A stretch of DNA of 64,000 bases, from assembly GCA_910587135.1 (NCBI GenBank), contig CAJULF010000004.1, positions 8,643 through 72,642 of the forward strand, written 5' to 3'. The translations under genes were made by a program, and so were the position numbers. Origin of the DNA: an uncultured Oscillospiraceae bacterium (GTDB lineage: Bacteria > Bacillota > Clostridia > Oscillospirales > Ruminococcaceae). Numbering within the stretch: position 1 is the first letter of the stretch; each line of letters begins with the position of its first letter. The notes beneath the pieces are model-generated. The model was not told the origin of the DNA. It saw only the letters and a list, made by a program, of their open reading frames with translations, and searched no databases. Below, one piece after another: positions 42,651-50,159 of the stretch.

Positions 42651-44537
42651 ATGGGCGTACCTCTGTTTGACTGCTTTGACAGCAGCTATAAGCACCCCTT
42701 CGGCGCACTGCGCAAGGGGCAGCCAAGTATTTTCAACGTACGAATACCCAAAAGCTCACAGGTTCAGGACCTTACGCTGGTAATGTTCCGACCCGGGTAT
42801 AAGGAGCGGTATATAGGGCTTGAGCTTCAGGACGAGAGCGGAGAGGACAATACCTATACCTGCGTGTTTACCCCCAACAACACGGGAATGCACCAGTACT
42901 ATTTCACCTGTGTACTGGACGGGCGCCGCCGTTACATCAAGCGCAGCGGAGCTTCGATGGGAGTTTTCGAGGGTGAGGAGCTGTTCCAGCTTACGGTGTT
43001 CGACCCCGATTTTTATACGCCCTCGTTTATACGCGGCGGGATAATGTATCAGATATTCCCCGACCGCTTTGCGAAGAGCGGCGCGGTGCATGAAAATATT
43101 CCCGAGGACAGGGTTATCCGCGAGGACTGGTGGGGAACGCCTTACTATAAGCCCGACAACAAGGGCGTGGTGCGCAATAACGACTATTTCGGCGGAGATC
43201 TGCGAGGAATAATTGAGAAGCTGCCCTATATCCACAGCCTCGGCGTTACTGTGATTTATCTTAATCCTATATTTGAGGCGCATGAAAATCACCGCTACAA
43301 CACCGCGAATTACGAAAAAATAGACCCCATGCTCGGTACGGAGGAAGATTTCAGGGAGCTTTGCCAAAAGGCGGGCGAAATGGGGATAGACATTATCCTT
43401 GACGGAGTATTCTCGCATACCGGTGCGGATTCGGTATACTTTAACAAATTCGGGCGTTACGGCAGCGATACGGGCGCTTACCGAGATAAAAACAGTCCCT
43501 ATTTTCCGTGGTACAGCTTTACGGGTTATCCCGACCGCTATGAGAGCTGGTGGGGTATTACCACTCTGCCCAACGTTAACGAAAACAACGAGCAGTACAC
43601 AAATTATATCTGCGGTGACGGCGGAATACTGCAAAAATGGATAGAGGCGGGAGCGCGCGGCTGGCGTCTGGACGTTGCTGACGAGCTGCCCGACGAGTTC
43701 CTTGACAATCTCAACAAGGCTGTCAAGAAGATGGGCAAGGACAAGATTATCTACGGAGAGGTTTGGGAGGACGCGACCAACAAGGAAAGCTACGGTGTGC
43801 GCAGACGCTATCTTATCGGCGGTCAGCTGGACAGCGTTATGAATTATCCTTTTAAGGAAGCAATTCTCCGATATGTCAAGTATGCGGACGGAAAAGCGTT
43901 CAGGGAGAGCATTATGACTATCCTGGATCACTACCCCAAGCCCGCGATAGATATGCTGATGAACTTCCTTTCCACCCACGACACGGAGCGTGCTCTCACC
44001 TATTTCGGCGGCGAGGAGGTAGGCTGGCATGACAAGGACTGGCAGAGCGAGCGTTATCTTGACGGGTCACAGTATATGTACGGCGTTTCGCTGATGAAGT
44101 GCGCTATGGTGCTTCAGTTCTTCCTGCCGGGAGTTCCCTCGATATACTATGGCGATGAAGCGGGCATGGAGGGCTACCGCGACCCGTTTAACCGCCGCTG
44201 CTACCCATGGGGGAATGAAAATCTTGACCTTATTGAGTTTACAAAGCAGCTTTCAAGGATACGTAAGGGCACACGCGCTTTTGAACAGGGAGTAATGGAA
44301 TTTATTGAGGTGGACGACAAAGTGTGCGTATTCGCGCGGTATGATAAGATTACCCGCGACGCAGCTATAATCTATCTGAACAAATCCACCCGCGGGCGCA
44401 GCTTTGAGATACTGAACGAATACACGGATATGTTTTACGATTTTAAGGTAGCTTTCGACCGCTATGACAGGGGTATAGAAAACGGCAGAATAACCGTTGC
44501 TCCTTTCGATTATGCGGTAGTCTACTGCAAGATTTAA
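42651..44537 (+). CDS. GH13 alpha-amylase family enzyme (neopullulanase/cyclomaltodextrinase type)
   Basis: The 628-residue cytoplasmic enzyme has an N-terminal CBM34-like domain (about 1-125), then a GH13 barrel. Conserved region I is DIILDGVFSHTG, region II is RGWRLDVADE (nucleophile Asp), region III is IIYGEVWED (acid Glu) and region IV is FLSTHDTER (Asp). No signal peptide is seen. Such enzymes hydrolyse maltodextrins, cyclodextrins or pullulan inside the cell. The position after glgP and before a HIT gene fits intracellular glucan metabolism. The exact specificity cannot be read from sequence. Confidence 0.93.
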   Translation: MGVPLFDCFDSSYKHPFGALRKGQPSIFNVRIPKSSQVQDLTLVMFRPGYKERYIGLELQDESGEDNTYTCVFTPNNTGMHQYYFTCVLDGRRRYIKRSGASMGVFEGEELFQLTVFDPDFYTPSFIRGGIMYQIFPDRFAKSGAVHENIPEDRVIREDWWGTPYYKPDNKGVVRNNDYFGGDLRGIIEKLPYIHSLGVTVIYLNPIFEAHENHRYNTANYEKIDPMLGTEEDFRELCQKAGEMGIDIILDGVFSHTGADSVYFNKFGRYGSDTGAYRDKNSPYFPWYSFTGYPDRYESWWGITTLPNVNENNEQYTNYICGDGGILQKWIEAGARGWRLDVADELPDEFLDNLNKAVKKMGKDKIIYGEVWEDATNKESYGVRRRYLIGGQLDSVMNYPFKEAILRYVKYADGKAFRESIMTILDHYPKPAIDMLMNFLSTHDTERALTYFGGEEVGWHDKDWQSERYLDGSQYMYGVSLMKCAMVLQFFLPGVPSIYYGDEAGMEGYRDPFNRRCYPWGNENLDLIEFTKQLSRIRKGTRAFEQGVMEFIEVDDKVCVFARYDKITRDAAIIYLNKSTRGRSFEILNEYTDMFYDFKVAFDRYDRGIENGRITVAPFDYAVVYCKI

Positions 44538-44548
44538 CTGAGGAATAT

Positions 44549-45007
44549 ATGTGCCTTATATGCGATAGAATAGAGATGATAAAAAACGGTGAAAATCCCT
44601 ATTTTGTCAGAGAGCTTGAAACGGGCTATGCCGTTATCGGCGATCATCAGTATTTCAAGGGCTTCACGCTGTTTCTCTGCAAGACCCACGAAACCGAGCT
44701 TTTCCGGCTTGACAGGGATTTCAAGATGAAATTTCTTGAGGAGATGTCGCTCGTCGCTCAAGCGGCTTCCGTTGCGTTCGGTGCGGATAAGATGAATTAT
44801 GAGCTGCTTGGTATGGTTGACGCTCATCTGCACTGGCATTTATATCCCAGAAAAAACGGTGACCTTAACGGATACGGAAACAACGGCAAGGGTCCCGTAT
44901 GGTGGCTGCCCATGAATGTAATGTATGCCGACAGCACAAGACCTTCGGTGCAGGAGCTGGAGGATATGAAGCGGCAGCTGAAAGCAGAGTTGGATAAACT
45001 GATATGA
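44549..45007 (+). CDS. HIT family nucleotide-binding hydrolase
   Basis: The 152-residue protein carries the histidine triad as DAHLHWHLYPRK near residue 91-102, with the catalytic His in HxHxH. An N-terminal CLICDRIEMI pair of cysteines resembles the zinc site of Fhit/Hint-like members. HIT proteins act on AMP-linked substrates such as Ap4A or nucleoside phosphoramidates. It starts 11 bases after the amylase stop and is probably in the same transcript. Confidence 0.92.
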   Translation: MCLICDRIEMIKNGENPYFVRELETGYAVIGDHQYFKGFTLFLCKTHETELFRLDRDFKMKFLEEMSLVAQAASVAFGADKMNYELLGMVDAHLHWHLYPRKNGDLNGYGNNGKGPVWWLPMNVMYADSTRPSVQELEDMKRQLKAELDKLI

Positions 45008-45029
45008 CAGATGCCAAACGAACCGGTTT

Positions 45030-45084
45030 TTAAGGCAAATTCGTGCAAAGCGCGAAGCGCGGGCTTTGTGCGGTGTTGCCTTAA
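45030..45084 (+). repeat. Long hairpin after the HIT gene
   Basis: TTAAGGCAA and TTGCCTTAA form the outer stem, and GCAAAGC/GGCTTTGTGC pair inside around GCGAAGCGC. It may be a remnant of a short palindromic element. Confidence 0.55.
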
Positions 45085-45098
45085 GTCGGACAAATTAA

Positions 45099-45136
45099 AT
45101 CCCGCTAAGGACAGTTAAAGTCCGAGCGGGATTTTA
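45099..45136 (+). terminator. Terminator, plus strand
   Basis: ATCCCGCT (45099-45106) and AGCGGGAT (45125-45132) enclose an inner GGAC/GTCC stem and are followed by TTTTAT. Confidence 0.75.
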
Positions 45137-45169
45137 TATGTTTGAAAATTTTATATCGCTGATTCAACT

Positions 45170-45313
45170 TCATAAACAGCTTACCTTAAATGCGGTCAGA
45201 ATAATGATTATTATCTTACCGTGTAAAAGTGATTTGTACAAAAAATAGCATATCGCTCCCAGAATGATTATCAATTCAAATGCTGATTCGTCATCGGTAT
45301 TTGAATTTTTCAT
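45170..45313 (-). CDS. Small predicted membrane protein, 47 residues
   Basis: The frame starts ATG at 45313 after AAGGGGGT and ends TGA at 45170. The product is MKNSNTDDES followed by a hydrophobic region (about residues 13-25 and 34-45) with a basic break. A consensus minus-strand promoter (TTGACA-17-TATAAT) lies 55-83 bases upstream, which is strong support for expression. The promoter spacer contains a palindrome that probably serves the divergent Xre regulator. No family is recognised. Toxin-like or phage-like function would be a guess. Confidence 0.55.
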   Translation of the reverse strand: MKNSNTDDESAFELIIILGAICYFLYKSLLHGKIIIIILTAFKVSCL

Positions 45314-45367
45314 TTTAAGTACCCCCTTGATAAAAAACGCATTTTTATCCCAAAACGGGATAATTTA

Positions 45368-45396
45368 ATTATACCACTATGGTATAGTTTTGTCAA
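45368..45396 (-). promoter_or_regulatory. Consensus promoter overlapping a palindromic operator
   Basis: On the minus strand TTGACA (45396-45391) and TATAAT (45373-45368) are separated by 17 bases. The spacer contains TATACCA-N3-TGGTATA at 45370-45386, a perfect dyad. The divergent gene encodes an HTH regulator, so this is a likely autoregulated operator. Confidence 0.7.
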
Positions 45397-45418
45397 GGGG
45401 GCGATTATCATATTCAGA

Positions 45419-45655
45419 TTGAAAGAGCTTAGGGAAAAGCGGAAAGTCTCACAGATGCGGCTCGCGATAGAACTGAATCTGAGCCAGAACAGCATAAGCC
45501 GCTATGAGAGCGGAATGCGAGAGGCGGATTATAAAACCTTGCTGGCAATAGCAGATTATTTTAACGTTTCACTGGATTATCTCTTTGGGCGCACGGATAA
45601 TCCTAAAATAAACACGGAGATGAAAAATGGCAGGGATAATCTTTCATATAAATAA
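45419..45655 (+). CDS. Xre/Cro-type HTH repressor, short
   Basis: The 78-residue frame is nearly all HTH_3 domain: KELREKRKVSQMRLAIELNLSQNSISRYESGMREADYKTL (written here only as the motif region), then NVSLDYLFGR. The first canonical in-frame start is TTG at 45419, but it truncates helix 1 and has no ribosome binding site at proper spacing. AAGGGGG at 45395-45401 would suit an ATT, ATC or ATA start at 45404-45410. That extends the N-terminus to the usual IIFRLKELR form. It probably represses the divergent 47-residue gene through the palindrome between them. Confidence 0.75.
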   Translation: MKELREKRKVSQMRLAIELNLSQNSISRYESGMREADYKTLLAIADYFNVSLDYLFGRTDNPKINTEMKNGRDNLSYK

Positions 45656-45694
45656 TCTGCTTTAGTTCAGCTTATATACAGATTGCATAAAAAT

Positions 45695-46156
45695 TTAACG
45701 TATCTTTTCTTTTTTTCGGATATCAAATCCTGTTTTTAAATATAACTTTACTGCATTGCGATTCCATTCGGCGGTATGTAAAACAACCTCGTCATATCCT
45801 TGCTCTAAAATATGATTTATTCCCCATACAAGCAGTTCCCGCCCGTATCCTCGCTTTTGAAATGTTTTGCTGACGATCAAGTCGTCCAGTTCGTTACCGA
45901 AACAGGAAACGGCTCCGAAAATTACTCCGTTTTGCAGGTAAACAAAGACGTCGTTTGCCTTGTTCTTGATTTGAGAATAATCAGAGTAAAAATTTATTGG
46001 CTCAATTTCCAAATCCTTTCTCATTTCGTAAAAACATTCATTGTATATCCGCATATATTCACTCCAATATTCTTCACGAAAAGGAGTGCAGTCTATATTA
46101 TTGCTGTACGTTAATACTCCTTTAAAAACCATTTCATAGGCAATTATTTCTTTCAT
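45695..46156 (-). CDS. GNAT family N-acetyltransferase
   Basis: The GNAT core is seen as LDDLIVSKTFQKRGYGRELLVWG (acetyl-CoA-binding Q/RxxGxG/A as QKRGYG) and the C-terminal HTAEWNRNAVKLYLKTGFDIRKK. The acceptor substrate is unknown. The second of two in-frame ATG codons (46156) is eight bases from AAGGAG and is preferred to 46162. It has its own promoter. The gene is convergent with the Xre gene. Confidence 0.88.
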   Translation of the reverse strand: MKEIIAYEMVFKGVLTYSNNIDCTPFREEYWSEYMRIYNECFYEMRKDLEIEPINFYSDYSQIKNKANDVFVYLQNGVIFGAVSCFGNELDDLIVSKTFQKRGYGRELLVWGINHILEQGYDEVVLHTAEWNRNAVKLYLKTGFDIRKKEKIR

Positions 46157-46189
46157 TGACATTTCTCCTTGTATCTCAATTTAGCTATA

Positions 46190-46218
46190 AGTATATCATG
46201 TGCCATTGATAAAGTCAA
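46190..46218 (-). promoter_or_regulatory. Promoter of the GNAT gene
   Basis: On the minus strand TTGACT (46218-46213) and TATACT (46195-46190) are separated by 17 bases. From 46219 to about 46390 I see no gene or structure. Confidence 0.75.
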
Positions 46219-46395
46219 GTGCGGTTTTGTAAGGTATGGCACACTGTGCACGAACCCGTTTCGTATGCGTTGAAGCATAGAAAAATGTGGTTCACGCAAA
46301 AATGAAATGGAATTCGAGAAAGAGAGAAAAAAGCAGGGAATCGGAGAGAAATACAGAGGATAAGGGATATATTTAAAATTTAAAGGAAAAAGCCC

Positions 46396-46424
46396 TTGAC
46401 AAAGTATGGGTAAAAGTGTATAAT
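46396..46424 (+). promoter_or_regulatory. Promoter of the rplM-rpsI operon
   Basis: TTGACA (46396-46401) and TATAAT (46419-46424) are separated by 17 bases. The short leader contains CATTTC/GAAATG around CATTT (46440-46456), a possible autoregulatory ribosomal leader. Confidence 0.85.
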
Positions 46425-46487
46425 AATCAATGTTGTGATGACATTTCCATTTGAAATGGCGATAAATACAAATAAGGAGGAAGAAAT

Positions 46488-46916
46488 ATGTCAACATATA
46501 TGCCTAAGGCTGAAACTATGGAACGCAGCTGGTATATTCTCGACGCGGCAGGCAGACCTCTCGGTCGTGTTGCGGCTATGGCTGCTCACCTGCTCAGAGG
46601 CAAGCATAAGCCCACTTTCGCACCTCACTGCGACTGCGGCGATCATGTAATTATCATCAACTGCTCAAAGGCAGTGCTCACCGGCAAGAAGCTGGAGAAA
46701 AAGGTTTACAGATGGCACACGGGCTGGATAGGTCACCTTAAGGAGGTAGGCTACGACAAGCTGATGGCGGAGAAGCCCGAGAAGGCTATGACGCTGGCGG
46801 TCAACGGTATGCTGCCTGATACGACCATTGGAAGAAAGGCTCTCACAAGACTGCGCTGCTACGCAGGTGCGGAGCATAAGAACGCGGCTCAGAAGCCCGT
46901 TGAGTATAAGTTTTAA
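46488..46916 (+). CDS. rplM: 50S ribosomal protein L13
   Basis: The 142-residue protein has the conserved WYILDAAGRPLGRVAAMAAHLLRGKHKPTF-type start and the HTGWIGHLKE region, with the family's MLPDTTIGRKALTRLRCYAG near the end. AAGGAGGAAG precedes the ATG. rpsI follows after 12 bases, the usual L13-S9 operon. Confidence 0.98.
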   Translation: MSTYMPKAETMERSWYILDAAGRPLGRVAAMAAHLLRGKHKPTFAPHCDCGDHVIIINCSKAVLTGKKLEKKVYRWHTGWIGHLKEVGYDKLMAEKPEKAMTLAVNGMLPDTTIGRKALTRLRCYAGAEHKNAAQKPVEYKF

Positions 46917-46928
46917 GGAGGGCTGAAT

Positions 46929-47324
46929 ATGTACGAATCTAACTACTACTACGGAACAGGCAGAAGAAAGCACTCCGTTGCAAGAGTAAGAGTTTATCCC
47001 GGCAGCGGCACTATCACCATCAACGGCAGAGGAATAGACGACTATTTCGGTCTGGACACCCTTAAGCTGATAGTTCGTCAGCCTCTCGCTCTTACCGATA
47101 CGGTTGAGAAGTTCGATATCGTCTGCACAGTTGCGGGCGGCGGTGTTACCGGTCAGGCGGGCGCTATCCGTCACGGTATCTCCAGAGCGCTGCTCCAGTA
47201 TTCCGACGAGCTGCGCCCCGTTCTCAAGAAGGCGGGCTTCCTCACTCGCGACCCGAGAATGAAGGAAAGAAAGAAGTACGGCTTGAAGGCTGCAAGACGT
47301 GCTCCCCAGTTCTCGAAGAGATAA
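46929..47324 (+). CDS. rpsI: 30S ribosomal protein S9
   Basis: The 131-residue protein has YYGTGRRKHSVARVRV at the N-terminus, the central GGGVTGQAGAIRHGISRALL motif and the C-terminal KYGLKAARRAPQFSKR tail that reaches the P site. GGAGGGC lies before the ATG. A terminator follows. Confidence 0.98.
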   Translation: MYESNYYYGTGRRKHSVARVRVYPGSGTITINGRGIDDYFGLDTLKLIVRQPLALTDTVEKFDIVCTVAGGGVTGQAGAIRHGISRALLQYSDELRPVLKKAGFLTRDPRMKERKKYGLKAARRAPQFSKR

Positions 47325-47338
47325 CTTCTGCATTATTG

Positions 47339-47364
47339 GCTCCCGTTTCATTTCAAGCGGGAGC
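47339..47364 (+). terminator. Terminator after rpsI
   Basis: GCTCCCG and CGGGAGC pair around a 12-base loop, followed by TTTGATT. Confidence 0.85.
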
Positions 47365-47392
47365 TTTGATTATAGCGGAGGGGGTATTATTT

Positions 47393-48013
47393 ATGTTCAG
47401 GTTCAAATGGGGCAGATTACTGTCGGGCGGTATTCTGCTCACGATAATGGGCTTGGTTCTAACGATAAACGCGGCGGTAAACCAACCCGAGCGTTACACA
47501 TTTCTCGACGAGATATCCTATAAACGCCTGTCGGACGACATGCTTGTACAGGGCAGATTTTCAAGGATAATCGGAAAATACACATACGATTTCGGCGAGG
47601 GAGAGGCTATATACTACGTTGCGGCGCTGCCGGCGAACGAAGATTCCGACACGAAATACGTAAGCGTAAACACGCCTGTTGAACAGCCGTCGTGGGATAT
47701 GCGCATAGGGCAGTGCAGGGATCATTTCGACAATGGCACGGAGCTTTATGAAGGGAAAACCACCATCACATCCTGCAAGCTACATAAAATGACCGAGGAC
47801 GACCTTACTGCAGCATACGCCGCCTGCGAGGGCTATGTTCAGCAGGGCGATATACTGCCATTCTATACAGAGCCGTATTATATCAACTACAAGGAGCAGG
47901 CTGCAAGCACCCCCGAATATCCTATCGGCGTGGGGATAGTTGTGCTTGTGTTGGGCTTGGGCGCGGTCACGATGTGGGTACTGCGTCCAGTGATTTCAAA
48001 AAAAGACAATTAA
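47393..48013 (+). CDS. Two-TM membrane protein of unknown function
   Basis: The 206-residue protein has a TM helix at about 9-26 (LSGGILLTIMGLVLTINAA) and another near the C-terminus (IGVGIVVLVLGLGAVTMWVL). The extracytoplasmic loop between them is about 150 residues. The domain between resembles no family I can name. The ATG at 47393 follows GGAGGGGG; an upstream ATG at 47336 lies in the rpsI terminator and is rejected. A strong terminator follows. Confidence 0.75.
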   Translation: MFRFKWGRLLSGGILLTIMGLVLTINAAVNQPERYTFLDEISYKRLSDDMLVQGRFSRIIGKYTYDFGEGEAIYYVAALPANEDSDTKYVSVNTPVEQPSWDMRIGQCRDHFDNGTELYEGKTTITSCKLHKMTEDDLTAAYAACEGYVQQGDILPFYTEPYYINYKEQAASTPEYPIGVGIVVLVLGLGAVTMWVLRPVISKKDN

Positions 48014-48022
48014 AGCGAATTT

Positions 48023-48076
48023 CAAATAACCAACAAATCCCATGCTCTGGCGGCAATGGGATTTGTTGGTTATTTG
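48023..48076. terminator. Strong terminator with a 21-bp perfect stem
   Basis: CAAATAACCAACAAATCCCAT pairs fully with the downstream arm ending GTTGGTTATTTG around a 12-base loop; TACATTTTTTT follows (stem described by its first and last bases). It serves convergent genes on both strands. Confidence 0.85.
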
Positions 48077-48101
48077 TACATTTTTTTATAAAAATATTTG
48101 T

Positions 48102-48701
48102 CTATGCTATTATCTGAGATACTTTCACTCTGCTATATGGATCTAATGATAAAGGGTTTGCAGAAGTGCCCGTATCTTCATACGGCATATAACTCGGAAA
48201 ACCCTCTGACGAAATAGTCTTACCGCGCCATCTTATATCCAGGTAAATATCACCATGATCAAAAGCTATGGAATCCTCGGGCTCTTTTATCTCCAACAGC
48301 CTATCAATAATAAACTCCGCCTCTTCACCGGTATACGGTTCGTATGAGCCCATGCCGATCTCCCATGCGCCCATTTCTTCAAGTTCTTCTTTTGTAAATG
48401 TGCCAATAGTTTCATCGCCATACGGACTTGTTCTGTTTTCATCATGCATCATAGGCTCAATCGGTTGGTTTTCCGCAAGTTCGTTTTGAACCGTTTCAAT
48501 ACCATACCCAAGCACATCGCTCCAGTGCACAGGCCCGTTTTCATTTGCTTTGCCTTCAATATCGCTGATGTTATTAGCAATGAAAAAATCATCGCATACA
48601 TCGGGGACTGTTGTGATTTCTGAAGTCTGTGCCGCCGCCGTAAAGGACAATGCCATACATGCCGCCAAAGCTGCGGCGGTAAGCTTTTTGATTATTTTCA
48701 T
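48102..48701 (-). CDS. Secreted protein of unknown function
   Basis: The 199-residue protein has a signal peptide (KKLTAAALAACMALSFTAAAQ). The mature part is strongly acidic (many Glu/Asp, e.g. TFTKEELEEMGAWEIGMGSYE) and ends in a predicted beta region near DIYLDIRWRGK. I recognise no family. It has its own promoter (TTGTCT-17-TATAAT on the minus strand). The end of that promoter overlaps the first base of a 116-bp direct repeat. Confidence 0.75.
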   Translation of the reverse strand: MKIIKKLTAAALAACMALSFTAAAQTSEITTVPDVCDDFFIANNISDIEGKANENGPVHWSDVLGYGIETVQNELAENQPIEPMMHDENRTSPYGDETIGTFTKEELEEMGAWEIGMGSYEPYTGEEAEFIIDRLLEIKEPEDSIAFDHGDIYLDIRWRGKTISSEGFPSYMPYEDTGTSANPLSLDPYSRVKVSQIIA

Positions 48702-48749
48702 AGATATTGATTTCCTTTCTAAAAATATTTGGCATTATCAACCAATTCA

Positions 48750-48778
48750 ATTATATCACATAGTATTTACAAAGACAA
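48750..48778 (-). promoter_or_regulatory. Promoter of the secreted-protein gene
   Basis: On the minus strand TTGTCT (48778-48773) and TATAAT (48755-48750) are separated by 17 bases. Confidence 0.7.
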
Positions 48779-48891
48779 GCGTTATTTCATGAACCTTTCA
48801 CAAATCCCCCTCCCCCGCACGGATATGGCTCAAATTACCCGCAATGGCGTAAAAAAGCGATAGGAATTACTGAAAATAATAGTTGATTTTT
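48776..48891 (+). repeat. Direct repeat, left copy, flanking an Xre gene
   Basis: The sequence runs from CAAGCGTTATTTCATGAACC to GTTGATTTTT. It recurs at 49946-50068 in the same orientation with about 90% identity and a 7-base insertion (GATATGA). The two copies bracket the 882-bp Xre gene and its promoter. Confidence 0.85.
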
Positions 48892-48934
48892 CGGTTTGTT
48901 TTAAGGTATTTATTGTCCGCTTTGATATATTGCT

Positions 48935-49816
48935 TCAGATGTTATTCCCGCTGTGAAGAAGTGTATCGATTTGTTTATAAACAATCTGTTGACATTTAAC
49001 GATCTTTTCCTCGGAAAGGACTGGTGCCAGCATAAAATTCCATGCCAACTCACAAACGCATATCTGATCAATCTCGTTGGTGAGCATTCTTATCACATTT
49101 TCAGACGCTCCGTACAGCGCGACAAAAAGCTCGTCGGAAAATGAGAAGAATAGTTTTTTCCCTTTAATTTCATTTGAATGAGTAAGAAATTTTTCAAGTA
49201 TTGCAGTGTTTCCCAACAAGGGCTCTTTCCCTTTTATGCTTGTATAAAAATCCTCTTTTGTCGGAAAGAAATCGGGACGCTTTAATTTTAAAAAAGTGAA
49301 CTCTTGAGTTGAAAGCCTGTTTTCAAGTATTTTGATAATTGCAGTTGGGTGCGCTCCCCTGATAAGTATCAACATACAATCGGAAATGAGCTGCGATATT
49401 AGGTCATCTCCTGCCGCCGCTTCAAGTGTTTTCTGCGCTGTTTCGTAATCATACCCCCCTGTGATCGTTATTTCCACCGACGTTTTTAAAAACGGAAAAC
49501 GTACTGCCTGCCCAGTGTATTCAACCAATGAGAGCAATCCGTTTTTCCATGACAAAGCGGACATTTCTATAAGATGCTCGGCAAGCAGAGCCATATTCTC
49601 ATCCTTTACCGCACAAACACCCAGAAGCTCGTCCACCGTTACGTTAAAGAAAACCGCAATTTCAGGCAAAAGGCTTATGTCGGGGCAACACAGCCCGGAT
49701 TCCCACTTGGACACAGCTTGGCTTGATACATTCATAGCGGCGGCAAGCTGCTCTTGAGTGATACCTTTTTTTCTTCGCAGATCGGCGATCTGTTTATCAA
49801 TAATGATTTTTGCCAT
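48935..49816 (-). CDS. Xre-family HTH regulator with a large C-terminal domain
   Basis: The 293-residue protein starts with an HTH domain at about residues 7-62 (QIADLRRKKGITQEQLAAAM, then SSQAVSKWESGLCCPDISLL). A helical C-terminal region of about 220 residues follows, without a motif I know; it may be a peptide- or ligand-sensing domain. Its promoter (TTGAAC-17-TATAAT) is immediately upstream. The gene lies between two direct repeats and is the only gene there, which suggests a small acquired module. Confidence 0.85.
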   Translation of the reverse strand: MAKIIIDKQIADLRRKKGITQEQLAAAMNVSSQAVSKWESGLCCPDISLLPEIAVFFNVTVDELLGVCAVKDENMALLAEHLIEMSALSWKNGLLSLVEYTGQAVRFPFLKTSVEITITGGYDYETAQKTLEAAAGDDLISQLISDCMLILIRGAHPTAIIKILENRLSTQEFTFLKLKRPDFFPTKEDFYTSIKGKEPLLGNTAILEKFLTHSNEIKGKKLFFSFSDELFVALYGASENVIRMLTNEIDQICVCELAWNFMLAPVLSEEKIVKCQQIVYKQIDTLLHSGNNI

Positions 49817-49836
49817 AATATCTCTCCTTTCCCCCT

Positions 49837-49865
49837 AATTATAATACAATAATTCGCATTGTTCA
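49837..49865 (-). promoter_or_regulatory. Promoter of the Xre gene
   Basis: On the minus strand TTGAAC (49865-49860) and TATAAT (49842-49837) are separated by 17 bases. The -35 region lies in AT-rich DNA beyond the stop of no other gene. Confidence 0.75.
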
Positions 49866-49945
49866 ATATATAGTTGGTTGCAAATCGATGAATAAATTCA
49901 ACCGATAGTTGTTATAAATGAGCTGCATTCGGTATGCCCGGAAGT

Positions 49946-50068
49946 CAAGCGTTATTTCATGAACTTTTCACAAATCCCCTCCCCCGCAAGGATATGAGGA
50001 TATGGCTCAAATTGCCCGCAATACCGTAAAAAAGTGATAACAATTACTGAAAATAACAGTTGATTTTT
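49946..50068 (+). repeat. Direct repeat, right copy, flanking an Xre gene
   Basis: This copy runs from CAAGCGTTATTTCATGAACT to GTTGATTTTT and carries the extra GATATGA. Its last bases supply the -35 (TTGATT) of the promoter for the next gene. Confidence 0.85.
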
Positions 50069-50088
50069 AAGCTTGGATATGTTATAAT
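50060..50088 (+). promoter_or_regulatory. Promoter of the large activase gene
   Basis: TTGATT (50060-50065) and TATAAT (50083-50088) are separated by 17 bases. The -35 lies in the right direct repeat, so the duplication may have rewired this promoter. Confidence 0.7.
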
Positions 50089-50159
50089 TATAAGGTATGC
50101 GAACGGCGCATACGTTGTTTGGCAAATTTTGCCTTTTGTTTATGAAAGGATTTGATATT

